Source: JAQBZY01 sp038117205 (GTDB lineage: Bacteria; Pseudomonadota; Alphaproteobacteria; Rhodospirillales; Casp-alpha2). From it: DNA of 64,000 nucleotides. Position 1 is the first letter of the stretch; every line of letters starts with the position of its first letter. The stretch is taken from assembly GCA_038117205.1 (NCBI GenBank), contig JAYOFL010000005.1, positions 1-64,000 on the forward strand. The letters are read 5' to 3'. Made by a program: the position numbers and the translations under genes. Positions 51,764-61,210 of the stretch are shown piece by piece. The notes beneath the pieces were generated by a model. That model was not told the origin of the DNA. It ran no database searches and was given only the letters and a program-made list of their open reading frames with translations.

Positions 51764-52795
51764 ATGTCGGCTTTCCAAGCTTCCCAAGACCTGCAGGCAC
51801 GCCATCGCGCCATCGCCATTTGGCTGTTCGTCATCTGTCTGATGGTGTTCGCCATGGTGGTGCTTGGCGGGTTCACGCGGCTGACCGAGTCCGGACTTTC
51901 CATGGTCGACTGGCGCCCGGCGACGGGCTGGCTGCCGCCGCTCACGGAAGAGGCGTGGCAGGCGCAGTTCGACCTCTACAAGCACTCGCCTGAATACAAG
52001 AAGGTGAACCACGGCATGTCCTTGGACGACTTCAAGGGCATCTTCTGGCTGGAATTCCTGCATCGCCTCTGGGGCCGGATGATCGGCATCGCCTTCGCCG
52101 TGCCGTTCGCGTTTTTCCTGATCCGGCGCTGGATCGACCGGCCGTTGTTCTTCCGCCTGCTCGGGCTCTTCGTCCTCGGCGGCCTGCAGGGCGTCATCGG
52201 CTGGTGGATGGTGAAGAGCGGCCTGATCGACCGGCCCGACGTCAGCCAGTACCGGCTCGCCGTGCACCTATTGATGGCGTTCGCCATCCTCGGCTTCGGG
52301 CTGTGGACGGCGCTCGATCTGATCGCGTCGCCGCGCACGACTGCGGAGCCGGCGCTTCGCCGCCACGCCGGGTGGATGTTGGGACTGGTGCTGGTGACGG
52401 TCTTCTCCGGCGCCCTCGTCGCCGGTCTGAACGCCGGCATGACGTACAACACGTTCCCGCTGATGCTGGGCGACGTCTTTCCGCCGGAAGGGTTCCAGAT
52501 CGAGCCCTGGTATCTGAATTTCTTCGACGACGTGCCGACGGTGCAGTTCGACCATCGCGTCCTCGCCATGACGACGTTCGCCGTCGTCCTCGCCTTCGCC
52601 TACCGGTCGCGCCGTGCCGGGCCGGAAATCCGCAGGCGGGCGACGGTCGCCGCCGCCGCGGCGGTTCTGCAGTTTGTGCTCGGCATATCGACGCTGCTGC
52701 TGCTGGTGCCTATACCCCTGGCGGCGGCGCATCAGGCGGGCGCCGTCCTTCTGTTCGCCGCCGCCCTATGGCTCAGGCACGGTTTTCGCGCCTGA
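51764..52795 (+). CDS. ctaA: Heme A synthase (COX15/CtaA)
   Basis: Inner-membrane monooxygenase that oxidises heme O to heme A for aa3-type cytochrome oxidase. About 343 residues with eight predicted helices and conserved heme-ligand His regions (EFLHRLWGRMIG; RLAVHLLMAF; QFDHRVLAM; AAAHQAGAV). The TRLTESGLSMVDWRP loop marks the COX15-type of alphaproteobacteria and mitochondria. The start is uncertain: ATG 51764 was chosen because earlier in-frame codons near 51644 would overlap the divergent cobA gene; 51707 and 51758 remain possible. Confidence 0.92.
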   Translation: MSAFQASQDLQARHRAIAIWLFVICLMVFAMVVLGGFTRLTESGLSMVDWRPATGWLPPLTEEAWQAQFDLYKHSPEYKKVNHGMSLDDFKGIFWLEFLHRLWGRMIGIAFAVPFAFFLIRRWIDRPLFFRLLGLFVLGGLQGVIGWWMVKSGLIDRPDVSQYRLAVHLLMAFAILGFGLWTALDLIASPRTTAEPALRRHAGWMLGLVLVTVFSGALVAGLNAGMTYNTFPLMLGDVFPPEGFQIEPWYLNFFDDVPTVQFDHRVLAMTTFAVVLAFAYRSRRAGPEIRRRATVAAAAAVLQFVLGISTLLLLVPIPLAAAHQAGAVLLFAAALWLRHGFRA

Positions 52796-52905
52796 TTTCC
52801 GTCATCCGACGGCTTCCGCCCTTGCATTCGAAGACCGGCCCGCCCCACAATCGCCGCCATGGGGGAGCGACACTCGCGACAAAAACAATTTGAGGGAGAC
52901 TCTCG

Positions 52906-53837
52906 ATGAGTGAACGAAAATTTCGACTGGTCACGCGGAGCGATTTCGACGGACTGGTCTGCGCCGTGTTGCTTAAGGAGCTGGATATCATCGACGACAT
53001 CAAGTTCGTGCATCCGAAGGATATGCAGGACGGAACGATCCTGATTTCGGATGGCGACATCACGACGAACCTGCCCTACGTCAAGGGCGTGCACCTGGCC
53101 TTCAACCACCATCTCAGCGAAACCATCCGCGTCGGCAGCAATCCGGCAACCACATCATCGACCCCAAGGCGCCGTCGGCGGCGCGGGTCGTCTACGACTA
53201 CTACGGCGGCAAGGAAAAATTCGCGAACGTTTCGGACGAGATGATGGTCGCCGTCGACAAGGGCGACAGCGCCCAGTTCAGCGAACAGGACATCCTGAAG
53301 CCGGAAGGCTGGGACCTGATGAACTACCTGATGGATTCCCGCACCGGTCTCGGCCGCTTCCGCGAGTTCCGCATCTCCAACTACCAGTTGATGATGCAGC
53401 TCATCGACTACTGCCGCAGCCATTCGATCGCCGACATCCTGGCGCTGCCGGACGTGAAGGAGCGCGTCGATCTCTATTTCGAGCACGAGGAGAGGTTCAA
53501 GGACCAGCTCAAGCGGTGCGCCAAGGTGCACGGCAATCTGGTGGTCCTCGATTTGCGGAACGAGGAAACGATCTACGCCGGCAATCGGTTTATGATCTAC
53601 GCGCTGTTCCCCGAGTGCAACATGTCGATCCACGTACTGTGGGGCCTCAATCGGCTGAATACGGTGCTGGCCACCGGCAAGTCGATCGTCAACCGTTCGT
53701 CCAAGACGAACGTCGGCGAGTTGATGCTCAAGTACGGCGGCGGTGGACACGAGAACGCCGGCACCTGCCAGGTCGAGAACGACGACGCGGCGCGGGTGAT
53801 CGCGGAACTCACCAAGAAGATCAACGCCGACGGATGA
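52906..53837 (+). pseudogene. DHH-family phosphoesterase, frameshifted
   Basis: Nucleotide or polyphosphate phosphoesterase of the DHH superfamily. ATG 52906 opens with RSDFDGLVCAVLLKELD (Asp motif), LISDGDITTNLPY and FNHHLSE, where Asn replaces the usual Asp of the DHH triad. At 53145-53152 the frame breaks: reading CCGGCAACC as CCGGGCAACC restores NHIIDPKAPSAARVVYDYYGGKEKF and the rest, including the DHHA1 end GGGGHENAG, to the TGA at 53837. So a single missing G is the simplest account. Downstream residues also read as an ORF from ATG 53241. It is either a real one-base deletion or a sequencing error. Confidence 0.88.
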
Positions 53838-53841
53838 TTTG

Positions 53842-55371
53842 ATGGACGGCCGCGGCAGGTTCAGACGCATGTTTTGGCGGGGACGGCATCGGACGCTGGC
53901 GTTCGCTGTCGGCCTTGCCCTCGGTGCGGCGATCCTGCCCGGCCTCGGCGCCTGCGTCTCGAGCGGAACGCCGATCGGCCGCATCATCGAGGCGATGAGG
54001 CAGGACCGGTCGCCGCTCCCGGAGCAGGCGACCCAGGAACTGGCGCGGTTCGCCGAGACGTATCGCACCTACGCCATTCATCCGGACGACAACGAACGGC
54101 TGGACTACTTCAACTTCGCCTACCGCCGGGTGCGCACCAACTACGTTCACGACGTCGACGACGGCAAGCTGATCGACGCCGCCATCGAGGGCATCACCGC
54201 CAAGAAGCCGGCGCCCGGCAGCCTGCAACCGAAGGAGCTGGTCGAGACAGCCCTGCACAAGATGCTGGCGGCGCTCGATCCGCACTCCAGCTACATGGAT
54301 GCGGAAGAGTTCAAGGAAAGCTTCGCCAGCACCAAGGGCGAGTTCGGCGGTCTCGGCATTCAGGTGACGATGGAGGACGGACTCGTCAAGGTCATCTCGC
54401 CGATCGAGGGCACGCCGGCGGAAAAGGCCGGCATCGTCAGCGGCGATCTCATCACCCACGTCGGCGGTGACTCGATCAAGGGCATGACCCTCCGCGATGC
54501 CGTCCGGCTGATGCGCGGTCCGCCGGGCAAACCGCTGACGATCCGCGTCCGGCGTCCGCCGGCGCCGGATTTCGACGTCACGCTGGTGCGCGACGTCATC
54601 AAGGTGAAGTCGGTCCGTTGGAGCACCGAGGGCGATATCGGCTACATCCGGGTCAGCCGGTTCTCGGAAAAGACGGCGTCCGGCCTCAAGGAGGCGATGG
54701 ACGACATTCGCGGCAAGGCCGGTTCGGGCCTGCGCGGCATCGTCGTCGATCTCCGCAACAATCCGGGCGGGCTGCTCAATCAGTCTGTCGTCGTCGCCGA
54801 CGCGTTCCTGAACAAGGGCGAGATCGTCTCGGTGCGCGGCCGCACCGGCGGCGACAACCGCGCCTACGAGGCGGAAGGGGGCGACATCGCCGCCGGCCTG
54901 CCGATGGTGGTGCTGATCAATTCCGGATCGGCCTCGGCTTCCGAGATCGTTGCCAGCGCGCTGCAGTATCATCACCGGGCCGTACTGATGGGGGCCCGGA
55001 CCTTTGGTAAGGGGTCGGTCCAGACGATCATGCCGATGCCGGTGGAAGGCGCGTTGCGCCTGACGACGGCGCTCTATTACTCGCCGTCCGGTCAGACGCT
55101 GCAGGCACTGGGTGTGCGGCCGGACGTCGCCATTACGGCCAAGGAAGACCCGGAAACGCCCAGACGGCGGGAAGCCGACCTGCCCGGCTCGATCCCGGCC
55201 AGCGCGGCGGCGGAGAACGGGGCGGTGCCGCGCATCCCCGAGGAAACCTGCCCGGCCGCTGGCGAGGACGGCAAGGACAAGGTACTGGGCTGCGCGCTCG
55301 CCTATTTCCGGGCCGGCACCATGGAAGCGTTCGTGCGCCAGTTCGCGGCGCGGGCCGCGACGCAGGGCTGA
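53842..55371 (+). CDS. ctpA: S41-family carboxy-terminal processing protease (CtpA-like)
   Basis: 509-residue periplasmic protease. An N-terminal signal with possible lipobox (LGAC, near residue 38), a PDZ domain (about 165-245; IQVTMEDGLVKVISPIEGTPAEKAGI) and the S41 catalytic core follow. The Ser-Lys dyad lies in INSGSASASEIVASALQYHHRAVLMGARTFGKGSVQ. ATG 53842 begins 5 bases after the DHH gene stop. Such proteases trim lipoproteins or cell-wall hydrolases, often with a TPR adaptor (NlpI-like) encoded elsewhere. The tail (390-509) is divergent and Pro/Ala-rich. Confidence 0.92.
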   Translation: MDGRGRFRRMFWRGRHRTLAFAVGLALGAAILPGLGACVSSGTPIGRIIEAMRQDRSPLPEQATQELARFAETYRTYAIHPDDNERLDYFNFAYRRVRTNYVHDVDDGKLIDAAIEGITAKKPAPGSLQPKELVETALHKMLAALDPHSSYMDAEEFKESFASTKGEFGGLGIQVTMEDGLVKVISPIEGTPAEKAGIVSGDLITHVGGDSIKGMTLRDAVRLMRGPPGKPLTIRVRRPPAPDFDVTLVRDVIKVKSVRWSTEGDIGYIRVSRFSEKTASGLKEAMDDIRGKAGSGLRGIVVDLRNNPGGLLNQSVVVADAFLNKGEIVSVRGRTGGDNRAYEAEGGDIAAGLPMVVLINSGSASASEIVASALQYHHRAVLMGARTFGKGSVQTIMPMPVEGALRLTTALYYSPSGQTLQALGVRPDVAITAKEDPETPRRREADLPGSIPASAAAENGAVPRIPEETCPAAGEDGKDKVLGCALAYFRAGTMEAFVRQFAARAATQG

Positions 55372-55377
55372 TCCGCC

Positions 55378-55396
55378 GCCGGCGCGGCGCGCCGGC
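55378..55396. terminator. GC-rich hairpin between convergent genes
   Basis: GCCGGCGCG and CGCGCCGGC flank one central G, giving perfect 9-bp arms 7 bases after the ctpA stop and before the LysR gene end. There is no T-tract, so it is a candidate terminator or mRNA 3'-end structure rather than a classic rho-independent one. Confidence 0.5.
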
Positions 55397-55414
55397 GCAT
55401 TCTCCGATCTTCGA

Positions 55415-56326
55415 TTACGTTCCCGTCGCCGCCTTGCCGTGTCCGGCATCGGTGGCCATCTGCAGGATCATGCGGGTGATGGCCTGTTGCGCCGCCGTCG
55501 GATGGCGCCGGCGGTGCCAGAGCAGGCGATAGCTGCGTGGCGCGACGCTGACCGGAAGCTCGCGGAGCAGACCGGCGGCGATTCCCGGCGCCACCACGTG
55601 GCGGGAAATCAGTGTGGCGCCGACGCCGGATTCGACGGCCTCGCGGATCGCCTCGTTGCTCGGCAGTTCCAGGACGATCGAGATGTCCTGCCAGCGCAAG
55701 CCGTGCGCGGCGAGAAGGTCCTCGAACACGGCGCGGGTGCCGGAGCCGGGCTCGCGGACCACCCAGTGAAGGCTCTTGAGATCGACGTCCGCCGCATCGC
55801 CCGGCCAACGCTTCGAACCCACCACGAGCGCCATATCGTCGCGGTCGACGATGTCGGTCAGCAATTCGTCGGAGTGCGTCGTTCCTTCGACGACGCCGAT
55901 GTCCGCCGCGCCCTCGACGACGGCGGTCTCGACCTGCAACGTGTTGCCGATGGTGACGTGCAGCTTGATGCCGGGATACGCCTCGTGGAAGGCGGCCAGC
56001 CGGCGCGGCAGCCAGTAATTGGCGATGGTCTGGCTGGCGGCGATTTCCAACTCGCCGACGGCGAGGCCGCCCAATTCCTTGAGCAACCGCTCGGCGGCGC
56101 GGGCCCGGTCGAGGACCGCTTGCGCCTCGCCGAGGAAGGCCTCACCGGCCTTGGAAAGACGCACGGATCGGCCGACCCGGTCGAACAGCTTGGTGTCGTA
56201 TTCGGCTTCGAGCGCGGCAATGGACGCCGACACGGCGGACTGCGTGATGCCCAATTCCTCGGCGGCACGGGTGACGTGCCGGAGCCGGGCGACGGTGGAA
56301 AAAGCGCGGAGTTGTGCCAGAGTCAT
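55415..56326 (-). CDS. LysR-family regulator, divergent from soeABC
   Basis: 303-residue LysR protein. The winged HTH (MTLAQLRAFSTVARLRHVTRAAEELGITQSAVSASIAALE, residues 1-40) and a two-lobed effector domain (SQTIANYWLPRRLAAFHEAYPGIKLHVTIGN onward) are intact. ATG 56326 was chosen; the 15 residues from ATG 56371 (NNNCKINKELLLK) are encoded by an AT-rich inverted repeat that is better seen as operator. The position next to the sulfite dehydrogenase operon suggests it responds to sulfite or a sulfur metabolite, by inference only. CysB- and CbbR-like relatives do similar jobs. Confidence 0.88.
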   Translation of the reverse strand: MTLAQLRAFSTVARLRHVTRAAEELGITQSAVSASIAALEAEYDTKLFDRVGRSVRLSKAGEAFLGEAQAVLDRARAAERLLKELGGLAVGELEIAASQTIANYWLPRRLAAFHEAYPGIKLHVTIGNTLQVETAVVEGAADIGVVEGTTHSDELLTDIVDRDDMALVVGSKRWPGDAADVDLKSLHWVVREPGSGTRAVFEDLLAAHGLRWQDISIVLELPSNEAIREAVESGVGATLISRHVVAPGIAAGLLRELPVSVAPRSYRLLWHRRRHPTAAQQAITRMILQMATDAGHGKAATGT

Positions 56327-56333
56327 GGCTTTT

Positions 56334-56368
56334 AATAATAATTCTTTATTGATTTTACAATTATTATT
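56334..56368. promoter_or_regulatory. AT-rich 10-bp inverted repeat, candidate LysR site
   Basis: AATAATAATT (56334-56343) and AATTATTATT (56359-56368) are perfect inverted repeats with a 15-base spacer, ending 8 bases before the LysR start on its coding strand. The symmetric, AT-rich, widely spaced layout resembles LysR-type sites, and position suits autoregulation. The stretch is strikingly A+T rich against its surroundings. Confidence 0.55.
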
Positions 56369-56630
56369 CATTGGACTGATTGGTCGTCGGCTGGCAAGTT
56401 CCGCCGAGCCGACTAACCCTTGGGCAATGGCAGTGTAAGTCTATGGCCGCATTGAATGATTTTGGCGTCCGCTGGGACGTCCGCCGGTTCTCCCTGTTGC
56501 GCGGAATTCGCGAATTTCTGAACAAACGCTTCGGTTACCGGCCGAATCGTTGTTACATGCGTGGGCCGGGACCGGCTTGCGGATCGGACACGACGACCGA
56601 TCGCACGGATGAACGGGGCGCCTAGTACGG
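56369..56630. other. Divergent lysR-soeA control region
   Basis: Together with the AT dyad this gap exceeds 300 bases. I see no confident promoter box or conserved small gene; an open frame at 56380-56625 (81 codons) has no recognisable domain and poor start context, so I do not call it. Its right part is GC-rich and leads to soeA at 56631 without an evident strong ribosome-binding site. Confidence 0.4.
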
Positions 56631-59516
56631 ATGTCCGATCCGACTGACCGCGTCGACACGTCGCCGCATGTTGCCGATGAGGTCAAGACGACCACATGCT
56701 ACATGTGCGCCTGCCGTTGCGGCATCAAGGTGCACATCAAGGACGGCAAGGTCCGCTATATCCAAGGCAACCGCGATCACCCGATAAACCGGGGCGTGCT
56801 CTGCGCCAAGGGCTCGGCCGGCATCATGACGCAGTACTCGCCGGCGAAGCTGACGAAGCCGTTGAAGCGGGTTGGACCGCGCGGCTCCGGCGAATTCGCC
56901 GAGATCGAGTGGGAAGAGGCGATGGGCATCGCCGTCGGATGGCTCGGCCGCATCCGTGAAACCGACCCGAAAAAGCTCGCTTTCTTCACCGGCCGCGACC
57001 AGTCGCAGGCTCTGACCGGTTGGTGGGCGAGCCAGTTCGGAACGCCCAACTACGCGGCGCACGGCGGTTTCTGTTCCGTCAACATGGCCGCCGCCGGGCT
57101 CTATTCCATCGGCGGATCGTTCTGGGAATTCGGCGAGCCCGATTGGGACCGCGCCAAGTATTTCGTGATGTTCGGCGTCGCCGAGGACCACGATTCCAAC
57201 CCCATCAAGATCGGCCTCGGCAAGCTGAAGAAGCGGGGCGCCAAGTTCGTCTCCCTGAATCCTGTTCGCACCGGCTATTCCGCCATCGCCGACGAGTGGT
57301 TGGGCATCCGGCCGGGCACCGACGGCCTGTTCGTAATGGCGCTGATTCACGAACTGCTCAGGACCGGCAACATCGACGAGGAATACCTGGCGCGTTACAC
57401 CAACGCGGCATGGCTGGTGATCCAGGACCCGGGCGCCCTCGACGACGGACTGTTCGTCCGCGATTCCAAGGGCCAGCCGCTCTGCTTCGACGGCGATAGG
57501 AAGGCCATCGTCAATGCGCTCGACGTCGGCGCCCGGCCGGTCCTGGCCGGCCAGACGACCCTCGCCGACGGCCGCATGGCGGTGCCGGCGTTCCATCTGC
57601 TGGCGGAACGTTATCTCGACCGGAAATACGCGCCGGCGGCGGTCGCGGATCGGACCGGCATTCCGGCCACCACCATCCGCCGCATCGCCGCCGAGATCGC
57701 GCACGTCGCCTTCAAGGAACAGATCGAGGTCGATACGCCCTGGGTCGACGTGTTCGGGCGCCGGCACGAGAAATTCATCGGCCGGCCGGTCGCCATGCAC
57801 GCCATGCGCGGCATTTCCGCGCACTCGAACGGCTTTCACACCTGCCGTGCCATCCACCTGTTGCAAACGCTGATCGGCAGCGTCGATTGCCCGGGCGGCT
57901 TCCGCAACAAGCCGCCGTTTCCGAAGACGATCCCGCCGGCGCTGAAGCCCGCCGGCAAACCCGCCGACGTCGTTCCCGGCCAGCCGCTGAAGGGGCCGCC
58001 GCTCGGCTTCCCGACCGGGCCGGAGGATCTGATCGTCGACGACGAGGGCCGGCCGCTCCGCATCGACAAGGGGTTCTCGTGGGAATTTCCGCTGTCTTCG
58101 CACGGGCTGATGCACATGGTCATCACCAATGCGTGGAAGGGCGATCCGTATCCCATCGACACGCTGTTCATGTTCATGGCCAACATGAGCTGGAACTCGT
58201 CCATGAACACGTCCGGCGTCATGGACATGCTGACGGACAAGGACGAGACGACGGGCGAGTACAAGATCCCGCACATCATCTATTCCGACGCCTACTATTC
58301 GGAAATGGTCGCCTATGCCGACCTGGTGCTGCCCGACACGACCTATCTCGAGCGTTGGGACTGCATTTCGCTGCTCGACCGGCCGATCTGCGACGCCGAC
58401 GCGGCGCAGGACGCCATCCGCCAGCCGATCATTCCGCTGGACCGCGACGTCCGGCCGTTCCAGACCATGCTGCTCGACCTCGGCGCGCGCCTGAAGCTGC
58501 CCGGCATGACCAAGGAAGACGGCACGCCCAGGTATCCGGGCGGTTACGCCGACTACATCGTCAATCACGAGCGCGCGCCCGGCATCGGCCCCTTGGCGGG
58601 CTGGCGCGGCGCGGACGGTTCGTCGGACGGCACCGGCGCGGTCAATCCGAACCAGCTCGAACGCTACATCGAGAACGGCTGCTTCTGGTCGCACCATTTC
58701 CCGGACGATCAGAAGTTCTACAAGTTCGCCAACAAGTCCTATCTGGAGTGGGCGACGAGCGTCGGCTTCATCGGCAAGCCCGAACAGATCGTCCTGCAGG
58801 TCTATTCCGAGGTCATGCAGAAGTTCCGGCTGGCGGCGCGCGGGCACGGTCCGAAGCAGCCGCCGGAGCGCGAACGCGCCCGCATCGAAGCCTATTTCGA
58901 TCCGATGCCGATTTGGTACCAGCCGTTCGAGCACTCGATGGTCGATCTCGACGAGTACCCCATCCACGCCATCACGCAGCGGCCGATGCAGATGTACCAT
59001 TCATGGGGATCGCAGAACGCCTGGCTCCGCCAGATCACGGGATCGAACCGGCTCTACATCAACACCGAGACCGCCGCCAAGCACGGCATCGCCGACGGCG
59101 ACTGGGTGTGGGTCGAGAGCTATCACGGCAAGATCCGGGTACGGGCCGGCCTGATGGACGGCGTCGAGGCATCGACGGTCTGGACCTGGAACGCCATCGG
59201 CAAGCATCCGGGCGCCTGGAACCTGGACCCGGCGGCCGGCGAAATGAAGAAGGGGTTCCTTCTCAACCACGTAATTTCCGAATTGCTGCCGCCGCGCGGC
59301 GGCGGCTACCGCTACGCCAACGCCGACCCGGTGACGGGGCAGGCGGCCTGGTACGACCTGCGCGTGCGCATCCGCAAGGCGCTCGACGACGAGCCGGCGG
59401 AGACCTATCCGCAGTTCGATACGACTAACCGTCCCGCCGGCCTGAAGCGGGCGCCGGCCGTCAACGATTACGGAAAGTCGTTCCGCGCCGGCCGCGGCGG
59501 AGGGAAGCCGTCGTGA
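56631..59516 (+). CDS. soeA: Sulfite dehydrogenase (quinone) molybdopterin subunit SoeA
   Basis: 961-residue molybdopterin oxidoreductase of the DMSO-reductase superfamily. The N-terminal [4Fe-4S] ligands are Cys23, Cys26, Cys30 and Cys58 (TTCYMCACRCG...GVLCAKG). There is no Tat signal, so it is cytoplasmic; with the iron-sulfur and DmsC-type anchor genes directly downstream this matches SoeABC, which oxidises sulfite in the cytosol and passes electrons to quinone. A formate dehydrogenase or polysulfide reductase-like role is the alternative; cytosolic location and layout favour SoeA. Its stop overlaps the soeB start (GTGA). Confidence 0.8.
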   Translation: MSDPTDRVDTSPHVADEVKTTTCYMCACRCGIKVHIKDGKVRYIQGNRDHPINRGVLCAKGSAGIMTQYSPAKLTKPLKRVGPRGSGEFAEIEWEEAMGIAVGWLGRIRETDPKKLAFFTGRDQSQALTGWWASQFGTPNYAAHGGFCSVNMAAAGLYSIGGSFWEFGEPDWDRAKYFVMFGVAEDHDSNPIKIGLGKLKKRGAKFVSLNPVRTGYSAIADEWLGIRPGTDGLFVMALIHELLRTGNIDEEYLARYTNAAWLVIQDPGALDDGLFVRDSKGQPLCFDGDRKAIVNALDVGARPVLAGQTTLADGRMAVPAFHLLAERYLDRKYAPAAVADRTGIPATTIRRIAAEIAHVAFKEQIEVDTPWVDVFGRRHEKFIGRPVAMHAMRGISAHSNGFHTCRAIHLLQTLIGSVDCPGGFRNKPPFPKTIPPALKPAGKPADVVPGQPLKGPPLGFPTGPEDLIVDDEGRPLRIDKGFSWEFPLSSHGLMHMVITNAWKGDPYPIDTLFMFMANMSWNSSMNTSGVMDMLTDKDETTGEYKIPHIIYSDAYYSEMVAYADLVLPDTTYLERWDCISLLDRPICDADAAQDAIRQPIIPLDRDVRPFQTMLLDLGARLKLPGMTKEDGTPRYPGGYADYIVNHERAPGIGPLAGWRGADGSSDGTGAVNPNQLERYIENGCFWSHHFPDDQKFYKFANKSYLEWATSVGFIGKPEQIVLQVYSEVMQKFRLAARGHGPKQPPERERARIEAYFDPMPIWYQPFEHSMVDLDEYPIHAITQRPMQMYHSWGSQNAWLRQITGSNRLYINTETAAKHGIADGDWVWVESYHGKIRVRAGLMDGVEASTVWTWNAIGKHPGAWNLDPAAGEMKKGFLLNHVISELLPPRGGGYRYANADPVTGQAAWYDLRVRIRKALDDEPAETYPQFDTTNRPAGLKRAPAVNDYGKSFRAGRGGGKPS

Positions 59517-60259
59517 CGACGCTGCCGGCATCGACGGAGCGGAAGCTCGGACTGGTCATCGACCTGGACGTCTGCGTCGGCTGTCATGCCTGCGCCGTCA
59601 ACTGCAAGGAATGGAACACCGGCGGCCATGCGGCGCCGCTGACGGACGTCGACCCCTACGGTCCCAAGCCGATCGGCGTCTGGTTCAACCGAATACACTC
59701 CTTCGAGGTCGGCGCCGGCGACGGCGAGCCCGGCCGCACGGTGCACTTTCCTAAGTCCTGCCTGCATTGCGAACAGGCGGCCTGCGTCACGGTTTGTCCG
59801 ACCGGCGCCAGCTTCAAGCGCGAGGAGGACGGCATCGTCCTCGTCAATGAATCGAAATGCATCGGTTGCAAGCTGTGCAGTTGGGCCTGTCCCTACGGCG
59901 CGCGTGAATACGACGCGACCGAGGGTGTGATGAAGAAGTGCACGCTGTGTATCGACCGCATCTACAACGAAAATCTGGACGAGGTCGACCGGGTTCCGGC
60001 CTGCGTATCGACGTGCCCCGCCGGCGCGCGTCATTTCGGCGATCTCGGCGACGTCGGATCGGCGGTCTCGAAACTGGTGGCGGACCGCGGCGGCTACGAT
60101 CTGATGGCGGAAATGGGCTACAAGCCGACGAACAAGTACCTGCCGCCCCGGCCAAGGCGCGACAACGCCCGGAAAACCGGCCTGCCGGCGGAACTGCCGC
60201 CGACGCCCGGACCGGAAAATCCGATCCTTCGCTGGATCGACAGGGCGCTCTCGCGCTAG
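59513..60259 (+). CDS. soeB: Sulfite dehydrogenase iron-sulfur subunit SoeB
   Basis: 248-residue ferredoxin-like electron-transfer subunit with four [4Fe-4S] clusters: CVGCHACAVNC, CLHCEQAACVTVCP, CIGCKLCSWACP and CTLCIDRIYN paired with CVSTCP. It takes electrons from the molybdenum subunit and passes them to the membrane anchor. It starts at GTG inside the soeA stop (4-base overlap) and is followed 9 bases later by soeC, so the three are made as a complex. Confidence 0.85.
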   Translation: MTTLPASTERKLGLVIDLDVCVGCHACAVNCKEWNTGGHAAPLTDVDPYGPKPIGVWFNRIHSFEVGAGDGEPGRTVHFPKSCLHCEQAACVTVCPTGASFKREEDGIVLVNESKCIGCKLCSWACPYGAREYDATEGVMKKCTLCIDRIYNENLDEVDRVPACVSTCPAGARHFGDLGDVGSAVSKLVADRGGYDLMAEMGYKPTNKYLPPRPRRDNARKTGLPAELPPTPGPENPILRWIDRALSR

Positions 60260-60268
60260 GGAATAGCC

Positions 60269-61210
60269 ATGCATCCGGCATTCTCTGTCATCTTCTTCAC
60301 GACCGCGTCCGGCGCCGGCTACGGCATTCTGGCCGTCCTCGGCGTCATGGCCGCGTCCGACGGGATCGAGGCCGGCGGCTGGACCGGGATCGTCGGGCTC
60401 GGTCTTTCCTTCGTGCTGGTCACGGGCGGATTGCTGTCGTCGACCTTTCACCTCGGGCATCCGGAGCGGGCGTGGCGGGCGCTCACGCAGTGGCGCTCGT
60501 CGTGGCTTTCCAGAGAGGGTGTGGCGTCGATCCTGACCTATGCGCCGTGGCTGGTTCTCGGCTACGGCTGGATCGTCGAGAAGAACCTCGCCGGCGCATG
60601 GCAGTTCGCGGGCGTGCTGGCGGCCGCCATGGCGGCATTGACCGTCTACTGCACCGCCATGATCTACGCGTCGCTGAAGACGGTCCACCAGTGGTCGAAC
60701 GGGCTGACGGTGCCGTGCTATCTGACGCTCGCGCTCGCCAGCGGCGCCGTGCTGGTCGCCTTCGTACTGGCGGTGACGGCCACCGCCGAATCGTCGGTCC
60801 TGGCGTTCGCGGTCGGGGCGATCACGCTCGCCTGGCTCGTCAAGAACGCCTATTGGCGTCTCATCGACGGCTCCCATCACGACTCGACGCCGGCCTCGGC
60901 GACGGGCCTCAAGGGCGGCAACGTGCGCTTCCTGGAAGGCCCACATACGGAGGAGAATTACCTGCTCCGCGAGATGGGATTCCGGGTCGGGCGGAAACAC
61001 GCCGACAAGCTTCGCCGCATCGTCCGCTCCTTCGGCCTCGGTCTGCCGCTCTTGCTGATGTTCATCGCCATGGCCGGCGGGACCATCGCTGTCGTCGCGA
61101 CCGCCGTCGCCGTCGTCAGCATGACGGTGGGCATGCTGACGGAGCGCTGGCTGTTCTTCGCCGAGGCCAAGCACGTGGTCACGCTCTATTACGGCGCCGA
61201 CGCGGTCTGA
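60269..61210 (+). CDS. soeC: Sulfite dehydrogenase membrane anchor SoeC (DmsC-like)
   Basis: 313-residue integral membrane protein of the DmsC/NrfD-related anchor group, with about eight transmembrane helices beginning PAFSVIFFTTASGAGYGILAVLG. It links the cytosolic SoeAB dimer to the quinone pool; it has no heme motif that I can see. Third gene of the operon. The short gap after it (61211-61370) contains AT-rich sequence that may hold the promoter of the following gene. Confidence 0.83.
   Translation: MHPAFSVIFFTTASGAGYGILAVLGVMAASDGIEAGGWTGIVGLGLSFVLVTGGLLSSTFHLGHPERAWRALTQWRSSWLSREGVASILTYAPWLVLGYGWIVEKNLAGAWQFAGVLAAAMAALTVYCTAMIYASLKTVHQWSNGLTVPCYLTLALASGAVLVAFVLAVTATAESSVLAFAVGAITLAWLVKNAYWRLIDGSHHDSTPASATGLKGGNVRFLEGPHTEENYLLREMGFRVGRKHADKLRRIVRSFGLGLPLLLMFIAMAGGTIAVVATAVAVVSMTVGMLTERWLFFAEAKHVVTLYYGADAV

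Noticed and set aside
56380..56625. 81-codon frame in the lysR-soeA gap
   Set aside because: No domain, no clear ribosome-binding site, and it lies on expected regulatory DNA.
56622..59000. A 792-codon minus-strand frame opposite soeA
   Set aside because: The plus strand has conserved cluster-ligand cysteines and the operon layout; the reverse frame is Arg/Asp-rich shadow sequence.
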